From an uncultured Lachnospiraceae bacterium (GTDB lineage: Bacteria > Bacillota > Clostridia > Lachnospirales > Lachnospiraceae), in contig CANQUG010000032.1 in NCBI GenBank assembly GCA_947626985.1, positions 1-39,994 on the forward strand: DNA of 39,994 nucleotides. Direction: 5' to 3'. This document shows, in pieces, positions 7,334-15,330 of the stretch. The notes beneath the pieces are model-generated. The model was not told the DNA's origin. It made no database searches and saw only the letters and a program-made list of their open reading frames with translations. Both the position numbers and the translations under genes were made by a program. Position 1 is the first letter of the stretch. Every line of letters begins with the position of its first letter.

Positions 7334-9298
7334 TCACTTCATCCCCCTTACTGCACCTTTTCCGGCTTTGATCTTGCTGACTAACGGAATCTTGGAGGAG
7401 CAGATGTACTCGCAGCACCTGCACTCGATACAATCCATCACGTTCTTATCCTTCATACCCTGCCAGTTTTCCTCATCCGCATATTTGGCGAAATACAGAG
7501 GAGAAAGCTCCATGGGGCAGACATCCGCGCAGCGTCCGCACTTGATGCATTCCACCGTCTCCGTATGGTCGGTATCGATGGCAATGATTCCGTTGGAGCC
7601 CTTCAGAATGGGTACGTTTAAATCGGGAAGGGCAAATCCCATCATGGGGCCGCCCATCTTCACGGTAACGTCGTCGCCTGTGATGCCGCCGCAGTAGTCG
7701 ATGAGCTCCTTCACGCTGGTACCGATCTTCACGATATAGTTGCCCGGCTTCTTCATATGCTCGCCGGTCACGGTCACTACGCGCTCCACCAGAGGCAGAC
7801 CCTTCTGGATAGCGTCGGAGATGGCTTTTACGGTACTGATATTGCTCACCACAACGCCTACATCTGCAGGCAGACCGCCCCGGGGAACCTGTCTTCCCAT
7901 CACGCGCTTGATCAGCATCTTCTCAGCGCCCTGGGGGTATTTGGTCTTCGCCGCAACCACGTCGATATCGCTGATCTCCGCGGTTTTGGCCTGGAGCAGT
8001 TCGATGGCGTCCGGCTTATTGTCCTCGATGACGATGATGCCTTTTTCCGCGCCTACGGTTTTCATGATGGCCTTCAGGCCGTAGATCACGTCGTCCGCAA
8101 ACTCCAGCAGCACTCTGTGGTCGGCCGTCAGGAGCGGCTCGCACTCACAGCCGTTGAGCAGGATCGTATCCACCGGCTTGGCGGGTTTTAATTTCACGGA
8201 GGTGGGGAAGCCGGCGCCGCCCATACCTACAATTCCGCTTTCACGTACAATATTAACGATCTCCTCCGGAGTCAGGCTGTCAAGGTCTTTATGAGGCTGT
8301 ACAGATTCGTGCAGAGTATTTTTTCCATCCGACCGGATGATCACGGACATCACCTGGTCGCCTCTGGTGGGATGCAGACGGGGCTCGATGGCGATCACGG
8401 TACCGCTTACGCTGGAATGAATGGGGCTGCTGATAAATGCGGCTGCTTCGCCGATCTTCTGTCCCACCTTCACCGTGTCGTTCACCTGAACCACAGGATT
8501 GGCCGGAGCTCCGGCATGCTGCGACAGAGGGATCGCCACGATCTCGGGATCCGGGAATCTCTCAAGAGCAATATGCTCGCTGAGTTCCTTGCGCTCCGAC
8601 GGATGAACGCCGCCGTAATAACCCTCCAGTCTGTTCTCCCGGATGGATTTTACATAATCGTTTACAAACTTGAAATTCACTTTGGAGTAATCGCGCAGCT
8701 GAACGGGCTGATTCAGAAACTCGTCGAGGCGTCCCTGTTTTTCCAGACGCTTATGTATCTTCTCCCAGGCGCAGTCCTTATTGCTGTCCACTTCGCATTT
8801 GCCGTTTTTGGCGCCGCCGCACTGTCCGTTGATCAGGCTCTTGGAGCAGTCAACGATGGGACAGACTCCGCCGGTGATATTCAGATAACACTGGGCGCAT
8901 GCGTCACAGCTCTTCTTCGTCAGAGCCATGCCGTGATGCCCTCTGTAATTCAGAGAATCGCTGGCCGCGTATACAGGGATGTCCTTAAGGGCCGCTACAG
9001 TCTGAATACCCAGGCCGCAGGAGATCACGAAGATGTTTTCCGTACCCTCCGGAAGGATATCCTGCAGTTTCTTTTCAGTCTGGGTCTTGTTGCATAAGAA
9101 GTCAATCCTCACGCTGCCCGTGATGGTTTTTCCGTTTTCGGCGGCAATCTTCTCAAATTCGCCGCAATCGGGTTCGTCAACGGTATCAAATTCCTTGAAG
9201 CATTTGTTGCAGGCAACAACGAAAAGGTTATCCTTCCCGGCCAGTACGGCAGCCAGCTCGTCGTTCCCTTTCAGCTTATACTTGATATGGTTCTCCAA
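7334..9298 (-). CDS. rnfC2: RnfC2-like NADH-oxidising subunit fused to a MetV-like domain
   Basis: This 654-residue protein has two parts. Residues 1 to about 205 are a MetV-like domain (VVACNKCFKEF, ISCGLGIQTVAAL, CDACAQCYLN, GQCGGAKNGKCEVD). The remainder is RnfC-like: a barrel-sandwich segment, the flavin/NADH-binding GMGGAGFPTSVK region (about 360-370), the NGCECEPLLTADH motif, and two 4Fe-4S clusters near 580-635 (CIKCGRCADVCP and CIECRCCEYICS). Ordinary RnfC is about 440 residues, so the N-terminal ~210 are extra. In A. woodii, RnfC2 delivers NADH electrons to MetF/MetV. No rnfA, B, D, E or G gene is adjacent, so this is not the Rnf pump itself. The start is TTG at 9298 with GGTGAG upstream, the first gene of the operon. 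Confidence 0.9.
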   Translation of the reverse strand: MENHIKYKLKGNDELAAVLAGKDNLFVVACNKCFKEFDTVDEPDCGEFEKIAAENGKTITGSVRIDFLCNKTQTEKKLQDILPEGTENIFVISCGLGIQTVAALKDIPVYAASDSLNYRGHHGMALTKKSCDACAQCYLNITGGVCPIVDCSKSLINGQCGGAKNGKCEVDSNKDCAWEKIHKRLEKQGRLDEFLNQPVQLRDYSKVNFKFVNDYVKSIRENRLEGYYGGVHPSERKELSEHIALERFPDPEIVAIPLSQHAGAPANPVVQVNDTVKVGQKIGEAAAFISSPIHSSVSGTVIAIEPRLHPTRGDQVMSVIIRSDGKNTLHESVQPHKDLDSLTPEEIVNIVRESGIVGMGGAGFPTSVKLKPAKPVDTILLNGCECEPLLTADHRVLLEFADDVIYGLKAIMKTVGAEKGIIVIEDNKPDAIELLQAKTAEISDIDVVAAKTKYPQGAEKMLIKRVMGRQVPRGGLPADVGVVVSNISTVKAISDAIQKGLPLVERVVTVTGEHMKKPGNYIVKIGTSVKELIDYCGGITGDDVTVKMGGPMMGFALPDLNVPILKGSNGIIAIDTDHTETVECIKCGRCADVCPMELSPLYFAKYADEENWQGMKDKNVMDCIECRCCEYICSSKIPLVSKIKAGKGAVRGMK

Positions 9299-9412
9299 TT
9301 GCTCACCTTCCTTCCTTATGCTTATCCGCTTTTATTATTTTTTTCAGCCTCTGCACTCTGAAGAAAAAGATAATAGCGCAGACAGATAAGATCTACAATT
9401 ATTACGCCCTTT

Positions 9413-9441
9413 AGTATAGCACACGGCAATCATATTATCCA
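9413..9441 (-). promoter_or_regulatory. Sigma-A promoter of rnfC2-metV-metF
   Basis: On the minus strand TGGATA (9436-9441) and TATACT (9413-9418) are separated by 17 bases. A TGC just before the -10 gives an extended -10 element. It lies about 115 bases before the rnfC2 start and points the right way. Confidence 0.6.
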
Positions 9442-9545
9442 GTCTAAATAAAGATTTTTTTGTAAAAAATATACATCTTGCACAAAATTTCTCCCATTTT
9501 CTTGCAAAACAGAGAAATTCTCTTTCCCGAAATGGCACGCATTCA

Positions 9546-9574
9546 TTGATTTCACCCCGTTTACATGATAAAAT
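9546..9574 (+). promoter_or_regulatory. Sigma-A promoter of the first kinase/binding-protein operon
   Basis: TTGATT (9546-9551) and TAAAAT (9569-9574) are 17 bases apart, with TGA before the -10 forming an extended -10 element. A transcript would start near 9581, about 48 bases before the kinase start. An imperfect palindrome AGAGAAATTCTCT (9511-9523) lies upstream of the -35 and could be an operator. The region 9299-9628 holds this and the divergent rnfC2 promoter, and no gene. Confidence 0.6.
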
Positions 9575-9628
9575 AGCTCCATCAGAAAATATCGGATAAT
9601 TTCAGTCAAGTGAGGGAGTACAGACATT

Positions 9629-12202
9629 TTGAAAAAATGGATTCGCAGGTTGTTGCCGTTATTTATAACATTTGTGGTCAGTGTGATCGTCGTCCACATT
9701 GGTGTGGCTTACCTTCATTTTATTTCCCGGAGGATCTACCAGGACAGCACCGATCACCTGGCGGAGATTTACAGTCAGGTAAACCGCTCCTTCAGCGTCT
9801 TTATAGAAAGGAACTGGGGCATCCTGAACAACTGGGGGAAATATCTCGCCCTCCCGGAAAGCGGGGACGGCAGCTTCTTTTCGGAGCTGATCGCGGATGA
9901 ACAGGACTACTGGGGATTCTCGGAATTTTATTTTCTCTCGGAGGACGGCTCCTGCATGACCCTCGGGGGAGCCGGGGAGGAAATCGATCTGGGAGAAGCC
10001 CGGGACAGCCTCATGCAGCGGCAGGAGGCCGTCATGACGGGCGATACTCTGTCTGACGGACAGGAGATCACCCTTTTTGCGGTTCCGGTACAGCAGGGAG
10101 AATACAAGGGTTTTTCCTTTGACGCCATAGGCATCAGCTACACGAACGCGGATCTCGCAGCCTCTCTCAACGTGAACGCCTTTTCCGGCAAATCCAGGTG
10201 CTTCGTGCTCCACAAGGACGGAGTCGTTCTGCTCTCCACCCAGACCGGAGGCAATATATTCGAAAACTATCTTATCTACCTGAAAGCGGCCTCCGACCTG
10301 AAGGAGGAGGAGCTCGAACGGATCCGCACAGACTGGGAGGAAGGGAAGTCCGGTCTGCTGCGGTGCAGCATAGGCGACGTCAGCTCCTGTATTCTGTATC
10401 AGCCGCTGGGCTATCAGGATTATATCATGCTGAGCACAGTGCCCCGGAGCGCTGTCAGCGCCGGCTTTCTGGCAGTTCAGAAGGTTACCATGAACGTTCT
10501 GATCCTTATATTTCTTCTGGTGGGTGCGGTGATCATCACTTTTGTGATCCTGCGCAGCAACAGTCAGTCGCGGAAAAGCCGGATGGAGCTTCTGTACAGA
10601 GAGTGCATGTTCGACGTTCTGTCCAATAATGTGGACGATATCTTCCTGATGCTGGATTCCGCAGATCAGAAGGTAGATTATATCAGTCCCAATATAGAGA
10701 GGCTGCTGGGCATCCCGGCGGAGGAGGCGCGGAGAGATATCCGGGTCATGGAGAAATGCGCGGTCAACCGCGAAACCATCATCCCCGAGGAGGAATTCAC
10801 CTCCATTCCCCTTCATGGAAACAGGTCCTGGGAGTGCGAATATATACACCAGAACACCGGGGAGCAGCGCTGGTACCGGCTGTCCGTTTATCATATGAGT
10901 ATCCAGAATGTGGAAAAGCACATCATCGTGCTGTCCGACCGTACCCGGGAGCAGCAGATGAATCAGAACCTGCAGGAGGCCCTCACCGCGGCCAGAAGCG
11001 CCAATAAGGCCAAAAGCAATTTCCTCTCCAATATGTCCCATGACATCCGTACCCCCATGAACGCCATCGTAGGCTTCTCGGTGCTGCTGGAAAAGGATGC
11101 GGACAATCCCGAAAAGGTACGGGATTACACACGGAAGATTACCGCCTCCAGTCAGCACCTTCTCAGCCTGATCAACGACGTGCTGGATATGAGCAAGATC
11201 GAGAGCGGAAAAACCTCGCTGAACGTGGACCGCTTCAGCCTGCCGGAGCTTCTGGATGAGCTGAATATCATACTGCTGCCCCAGGCGAAGGCGAAAAATC
11301 AGACTTTTGAGATTCACGTGGAGGGAGCGCCGCCGAAGCAGCTGCTGGGCGACCGGCTTCGCCTGAATCAGATCCTCATCAATCTCCTGTCCAACGCCAT
11401 CAAATACACCCCCGACGGCGGGAGGATTGAGTTCATGGTAGGCGAAATTCCCCAGTCCGGACAGCAGTATGTGAAGCTTCGCTTTACCGTGCGGGACAAC
11501 GGCATCGGAATGAGCGAGGAATTTCAGGAACAGATCTTCACGCCCTTCAGCAGGGAGATCAGTTCCGTCACCAATAAGATACAGGGAACCGGCCTGGGCA
11601 TGGCGATCACGAAAAACCTGGTGGACCTCATGGGAGGCATCATCCAGGTACAGAGCCAGCCCGGAAAGGGCAGCACTTTCACGGTAGAGCTTTCCTTCAT
11701 GCCCGCCGGACAGGAGGAGACGGAGACGGATGATCAGGAACAGGCGGAACCGGATGAGGTTTCGGCCCAGAGCGTGATGGAGGGCTGTCTGTTCCTCGTT
11801 GCGGAAGATAACGAGATGAACGCGGAAATTCTCACCGAAATGCTGGATATGGAAGGAGCCGGCTGCGAAGTGGCTGCAAACGGCCGGGAAGCACTGGAAA
11901 TGTTCAGAAATTCCGCGCCCGGCCACTACGATATGATACTGATGGATGTACAGATGCCCGTGATGAACGGCTACGAGGCCACCAGGGAGATCCGCGCCTG
12001 CGGCCATCCCGAGGCGGCTTCCATTCCCATCGTCGCCATGACCGCCAATACCTTCGCCGAGGATGTGCGCGACGCCATGGACGCGGGAATGAACGGGCAC
12101 CTTGGAAAACCCATCGACATGAAGGCCGTACGGGAGCTGATCGGACGCCTTGTGAATAAACCATCCCAAAGAGAAAATCCTCATGAAAACCAGACCGGAT
12201 GA
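9629..12202 (+). CDS. Hybrid sensor histidine kinase (extracellular sensor, PAS, HK, one receiver)
   Basis: This 857-residue membrane kinase has a span near residues 8-30, an extracellular sensor domain (about 31-285, dCACHE-like by length and position), a second span (about 288-310), a PAS-like domain (about 325-430) and a HisKA domain with SHDIRTPMN (His471). An HATPase domain follows, with NLLSNAIKYTPDGG, DNGIGM and GTGLGMAI, then a C-terminal receiver with MDVQMPVMNG (phospho-acceptor Asp773). No Hpt or DNA-binding output domain is present. The start is probably TTG at 9629, about ten bases after GGGAG. A solute-binding lipoprotein gene follows after 27 bases and both end at one strong terminator, so they form a two-gene operon. 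I infer that the binding protein presents a ligand to the sensor, as TorT does for TorS or LuxP for LuxQ. Confidence 0.88.
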   Translation: MKKWIRRLLPLFITFVVSVIVVHIGVAYLHFISRRIYQDSTDHLAEIYSQVNRSFSVFIERNWGILNNWGKYLALPESGDGSFFSELIADEQDYWGFSEFYFLSEDGSCMTLGGAGEEIDLGEARDSLMQRQEAVMTGDTLSDGQEITLFAVPVQQGEYKGFSFDAIGISYTNADLAASLNVNAFSGKSRCFVLHKDGVVLLSTQTGGNIFENYLIYLKAASDLKEEELERIRTDWEEGKSGLLRCSIGDVSSCILYQPLGYQDYIMLSTVPRSAVSAGFLAVQKVTMNVLILIFLLVGAVIITFVILRSNSQSRKSRMELLYRECMFDVLSNNVDDIFLMLDSADQKVDYISPNIERLLGIPAEEARRDIRVMEKCAVNRETIIPEEEFTSIPLHGNRSWECEYIHQNTGEQRWYRLSVYHMSIQNVEKHIIVLSDRTREQQMNQNLQEALTAARSANKAKSNFLSNMSHDIRTPMNAIVGFSVLLEKDADNPEKVRDYTRKITASSQHLLSLINDVLDMSKIESGKTSLNVDRFSLPELLDELNIILLPQAKAKNQTFEIHVEGAPPKQLLGDRLRLNQILINLLSNAIKYTPDGGRIEFMVGEIPQSGQQYVKLRFTVRDNGIGMSEEFQEQIFTPFSREISSVTNKIQGTGLGMAITKNLVDLMGGIIQVQSQPGKGSTFTVELSFMPAGQEETETDDQEQAEPDEVSAQSVMEGCLFLVAEDNEMNAEILTEMLDMEGAGCEVAANGREALEMFRNSAPGHYDMILMDVQMPVMNGYEATREIRACGHPEAASIPIVAMTANTFAEDVRDAMDAGMNGHLGKPIDMKAVRELIGRLVNKPSQRENPHENQTG

Positions 12203-12229
12203 TAATTGGCTGCAGAAAGGAGGACCAAA

Positions 12230-13510
12230 ATGAAACAGAAAACCATCGCCGCAGTGATAACTCTTGGCACCATGCTGTGCTTCACATCCTGCGGCAGTCA
12301 GAAGGGAGCTGATTCCGGAAGCGTCACTCTCACCCTGCTGGGAAGAAAGAGCGACATGGAAAAAAGTTATATGACCAGCATCTTTCAGCAATATCAGACG
12401 GCGACCGGAAACAAACTGAACATCATACAGTATGAGGACGCCGATTTTGAAACTGAAGCTGCGGAAGATTTCAGAGAAGGAAACATTCCGGATATATTCA
12501 TGCATTTTCATAATGCAGATCTCAACCGCTTCGACGTGGAAAACAATTTTTATTATCTCAATGAGGAAAGCTGGAGTTCCGACCTCACCGACAGCTCCCG
12601 GGCATACTGCCAGGACCGGGAGGGAAATCTGCTGGGTCTGCCTTTCTGGGAAAGCTCCGTTTCCGGATGCTATTACAATAAAACGCTGCTGGACAGTATG
12701 GGACTGAAGCCCGCCTCCACCCAGACGGAATTCGACGTTCTGTGCCAGGCCCTTGCAGATACCGGCTACACGCCCATCTGCTGGCCCGCGGACGGATGCA
12801 CCTGGATGTTCCAGTTCGGGCTGGACCCCGTTTTTGCGGACGATCCTTCCCTTCTTGACAGACTGAACAAAAACGAAATCACCTGCTCCGATATTCCCCA
12901 GGTGACAGACATGGTGCAGTGGATCGGGGACGCCGCCGAAAAAGGCTGGTTCGGATCCGGTTTCCTGAAAAAAGGCTGGGACGATATCAGCTCCGACATG
13001 AGCTCCGGGGAAGCGGTCATGACATTTATCTGGGATACATGGTTCTATACGGATTTTCAGGAGGGAGGCAGGTATACCCTGGACGATTTCTCACTCATGC
13101 CCGTATTTATGAACACGGCAGAGGACGGAACCTACGAAGGCGGAAACCTGAATATGATGATGGTGAACAAAAACAGTGAAAATCTGGAAAGCGCCCTGGA
13201 ATTTCTTTCCTTCTGCGCCTCCCCGAAGCACTACAACGACGCTTTTGACGGGATCTCCACAGTGAGCTGCTTTAAAGGACAGACTACCAATATCCAGTCC
13301 CGGATGGTCACAGAAGCCGCCGGCTCCATTGCGGAGCATGAGCGGGTTTCCACCGCCGCTTCCAGGATCATCGGCTACAGCGCGGACGATGTGTCCGCAG
13401 CCTTTGACAGCCTGTTCCGGGGAAAAACCGACGCTGCCGGATGCGTCCGCCTGATGGACGAATACCGGATCGAGGAGGCCAGGCAGCAGGGGATCGACGC
13501 TTTTCAGTAA
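12230..13510 (+). CDS. Solute-binding lipoprotein paired with a sensor kinase
   Basis: A 426-residue extracytoplasmic solute-binding protein of the carbohydrate ABC type (SBP family 1-like). The N-terminus is a lipoprotein signal with acceptor Cys21 (CFTSCGSQ). The mature part shows the usual two-lobed pattern (NIPDIFMHFH, LLGLPFWESSVSGCYYNK, AVMTFIWDTWF). I chose ATG 12230 because AAAGGAGG lies eight bases upstream; the frame is open to 12206 but without a signal. There are no permease or ATPase genes anywhere near, and the operon partner is a hybrid kinase. I infer a role in ligand sensing rather than import. The ligand is unknown, with a sugar most likely from the family. Confidence 0.85.
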   Translation: MKQKTIAAVITLGTMLCFTSCGSQKGADSGSVTLTLLGRKSDMEKSYMTSIFQQYQTATGNKLNIIQYEDADFETEAAEDFREGNIPDIFMHFHNADLNRFDVENNFYYLNEESWSSDLTDSSRAYCQDREGNLLGLPFWESSVSGCYYNKTLLDSMGLKPASTQTEFDVLCQALADTGYTPICWPADGCTWMFQFGLDPVFADDPSLLDRLNKNEITCSDIPQVTDMVQWIGDAAEKGWFGSGFLKKGWDDISSDMSSGEAVMTFIWDTWFYTDFQEGGRYTLDDFSLMPVFMNTAEDGTYEGGNLNMMMVNKNSENLESALEFLSFCASPKHYNDAFDGISTVSCFKGQTTNIQSRMVTEAAGSIAEHERVSTAASRIIGYSADDVSAAFDSLFRGKTDAAGCVRLMDEYRIEEARQQGIDAFQ

Positions 13511-13530
13511 AAATATCCGGACAGTTTTTT

Positions 13531-13593
13531 AGCTCTGAGAAATCCGGTTATCACAGCATTCTCCGTGATAACCGGAAATTCTCAGAGCTTTTT
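13531..13593 (+). terminator. Strong rho-independent terminator
   Basis: Arms AGCTCTGAGAA plus CCGGTTATCAC pair almost perfectly with GTGATAACCGG plus TTCTCAGAGCT (22 pairs around a small internal bulge, loop of about ten bases), followed by TTTTT at 13589-13593. It lies 20 bases after the lipoprotein stop. The T-tract serves only the plus strand. Confidence 0.9.
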
Positions 13594-13666
13594 CATGGAA
13601 CTTATTCATAAAAATCAGATCTGCCGCCCGCCGTACATGGATTATTCTGTCCGGCGGCCCGTCCTC

Positions 13667-15037
13667 CTATTTTACGAAAGTCGTATACAGTCCATGGAAG
13701 AACAGGAAGGCCATCAGCACCGGGAGCACCCATTTCAGATAGCCCCGTACCCACTGCGGAAAACGGGGGCCGCTTCCTGTATTCACTTCTGTATAGAAGT
13801 TCTCCCAGCCCCAGCCCCATTTGCTCATACAGAACATCAGGTAGATGAAGCTTCCGCCCGGCAGCAGCAGGGTACTGACGATGAAATCCTCCAGATCCAG
13901 CACCGTGCTTCCCGCGCCCAGAGGCTGGAAGCCTGCCCAGATATTAAAGCCCAGCACACATGGAATGCTGCAGAGGCCGACGATCACAATGTTCCGGATG
14001 GTGGCCTGCACCTTGTTCCATTTCCACAGCTCCTGGCTCATGGCAACGATATTCTGGAACACGGCCAGCACGGTGCTGAATGCGGCGAAGGTCATGAACA
14101 GGAAGAACAGCGCTCCCCAGATATGACCCGCCAGCATGGCGTTGAATACATTCGGCAGGGTCACAAAGATCAGGCCGGGACCGCTGTCAGGGTTCACCCC
14201 GTGGGCAAAGCAGGCCGGAAAGATGATAAGACCCGCAGTGATCGCCACGAAGGTATCCAGGGCGGCGATGGTCATGCTCTCTCCCAGGAGCCCCTTTTCC
14301 TTGCCGATATAGCTGCCGAAGATCGCCATGGATCCGATGCCCAGACTCAGAGTAAAGAAGGACTGATTCATCGCCTGAACGATCACCGTCCCCAGTCCTG
14401 CCTTCCTCACCTGCTCAAGGTTGGGCACCAGATAGAATTTCAGACCTTCCGCGGCTCCGGGCTGCAGAATACTGTTCCCGGCCAGGACCACCATGATCAC
14501 GATCAGAGCGAGCATCATGATCTTCGTAATACGCTCCACACCGTTCTGCAGGCCCAGCGCGCATACCACGAATCCCATGATCACCACAAACAGGGTACAG
14601 ACTGTCATGATTCCGGGAGTACCCAGCAGACTGCCGAAGGCCTCTCCCACGCCGGCGGCGTCCAGCCCGCCGAACTTTCCTGTCAGACTGGCGCAGAAAT
14701 AATACAGCATCCAGCCTGCCACGGTGGTATAGAAGAACATCAGCATGTAATTTCCGAAAATCGCCACATATCCGTGAAGGTGCCACTTCTGTCCCGGCTT
14801 CTCCAGAACATGGAAGGACTGGGCCGCGCTCTTGCGGCTTGCCCGTCCTACGGCAAATTCCATACACATGACGGGAACTCCCATAATCGCCAGGAAGATC
14901 AGGTAAAACAGCACAAAAATGCCGCCTCCGTTATTTCCCACTACATAGGGAAACCTCCACACGTTGCCGATTCCGATGGCGCATCCCGCGCTCAGCAGGA
15001 TAAAACCAAGCCTTGATTTCAGTTTTTCTCTTTCCAT
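13667..15037 (-). CDS. NSS (SNF) family sodium-dependent amino-acid transporter
   Basis: This 456-residue polytopic membrane protein, with about 11-12 spans, belongs to the sodium:neurotransmitter symporter family, whose bacterial members (LeuT, MhsT, TnaT) import amino acids with Na+. The signature GIGNVWRFPYVVGNNGGG lies in the first span, including the Gly-Asn of the unwound substrate/sodium site. Other family strings are QSFFTLSLGIGSMAIFGSY and TFAAFSTVLAVFQN. Length is typical. ATG 15037 follows GGGAGG. The substrate cannot be set from sequence. It is a single-gene unit transcribed away from the UvrA-like gene, and its leader carries a palindrome and a hairpin. No T-rich terminator for this strand was seen. 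Confidence 0.9.
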   Translation of the reverse strand: MEREKLKSRLGFILLSAGCAIGIGNVWRFPYVVGNNGGGIFVLFYLIFLAIMGVPVMCMEFAVGRASRKSAAQSFHVLEKPGQKWHLHGYVAIFGNYMLMFFYTTVAGWMLYYFCASLTGKFGGLDAAGVGEAFGSLLGTPGIMTVCTLFVVIMGFVVCALGLQNGVERITKIMMLALIVIMVVLAGNSILQPGAAEGLKFYLVPNLEQVRKAGLGTVIVQAMNQSFFTLSLGIGSMAIFGSYIGKEKGLLGESMTIAALDTFVAITAGLIIFPACFAHGVNPDSGPGLIFVTLPNVFNAMLAGHIWGALFFLFMTFAAFSTVLAVFQNIVAMSQELWKWNKVQATIRNIVIVGLCSIPCVLGFNIWAGFQPLGAGSTVLDLEDFIVSTLLLPGGSFIYLMFCMSKWGWGWENFYTEVNTGSGPRFPQWVRGYLKWVLPVLMAFLFFHGLYTTFVK

Positions 15038-15061
15038 AAATCCCTCCCGTTTAGAAAGTTT

Positions 15062-15081
15062 TGCCGGCTGCGGGGCCGGCA
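15062..15081. promoter_or_regulatory. Hairpin in the leader of the NSS transporter gene
   Basis: TGCCGGC and GCCGGCA form a perfect seven-pair stem with a six-base loop. On the minus strand it sits just before the ribosome site of the transporter and is followed by AAAAC, so it is not a terminator in that direction. It may affect mRNA stability. Confidence 0.4.
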
Positions 15082-15103
15082 GTTTTGTTAAATTTCACCA
15101 GTT

Positions 15104-15120
15104 GATAAAATCATTTTATC
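15104..15120. promoter_or_regulatory. Perfect palindrome, possible operator for the NSS transporter gene
   Basis: GATAAAAT-C-ATTTTATC is a perfect 17-base dyad about 70 bases upstream of the transporter start. The symmetric form and position suggest a repressor or activator site; no matching regulator gene lies beside it. Confidence 0.4.
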
Positions 15121-15169
15121 TCGCATTCAGAAAAATTTCCACAATTATTTTTGATGAAAGGCATATTTT

Positions 15170-15199
15170 TTGATATATTTATAAAAATCATACAATAAT
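15170..15199 (+). promoter_or_regulatory. Putative sigma-A promoter of the UvrA-like gene
   Basis: TTGATA (15170-15175) and AATAAT (15194-15199) are 18 bases apart in an AT-rich stretch. The transcript would have a leader of about 125 bases that contains the short ORF at 15243-15293. Confidence 0.5.
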
Positions 15200-15242
15200 A
15201 AGCCGGCCTGGAGACTAAAAATCAAAAAAGGCGCGGGAGATT

Positions 15243-15293
15243 ATGGATTTCCGGAAAAAAATCTGCGATAATTACGTAGAAAAAAAGAAATGA
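15243..15293 (+). CDS. Possible 16-residue leader peptide of the UvrA-like gene
   Basis: An ATG preceded by GGGAG five bases upstream opens a 16-codon frame, MDFRKKICDNYVEKKK, that ends with TGA at 15291-15293, 37 bases before the UvrA-like start. It lies inside the predicted leader transcript. Leader peptides of this kind control several ribosome-targeting antibiotic resistance genes by attenuation, so a regulatory role is conceivable, but I do not see a clear terminator/antiterminator pair. It may be chance. Confidence 0.35.
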   Translation: MDFRKKICDNYVEKKK

Positions 15294-15330
15294 AGAAACG
15301 AAGAAATAAAAAACGACAGGAGTCTGGCAT

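Noticed and set aside
9659-12511. A 950-codon open frame antisense to the first hybrid kinase
   Set aside because: The sense strand encodes clear kinase domains; the antisense frame is open because of GC-rich third positions and shows no family motifs or ribosome site.
13565-15016. A 483-codon plus-strand frame opposite the NSS transporter
   Set aside because: Rich in His and Gln with no family resemblance; it begins in the terminator of the preceding operon.
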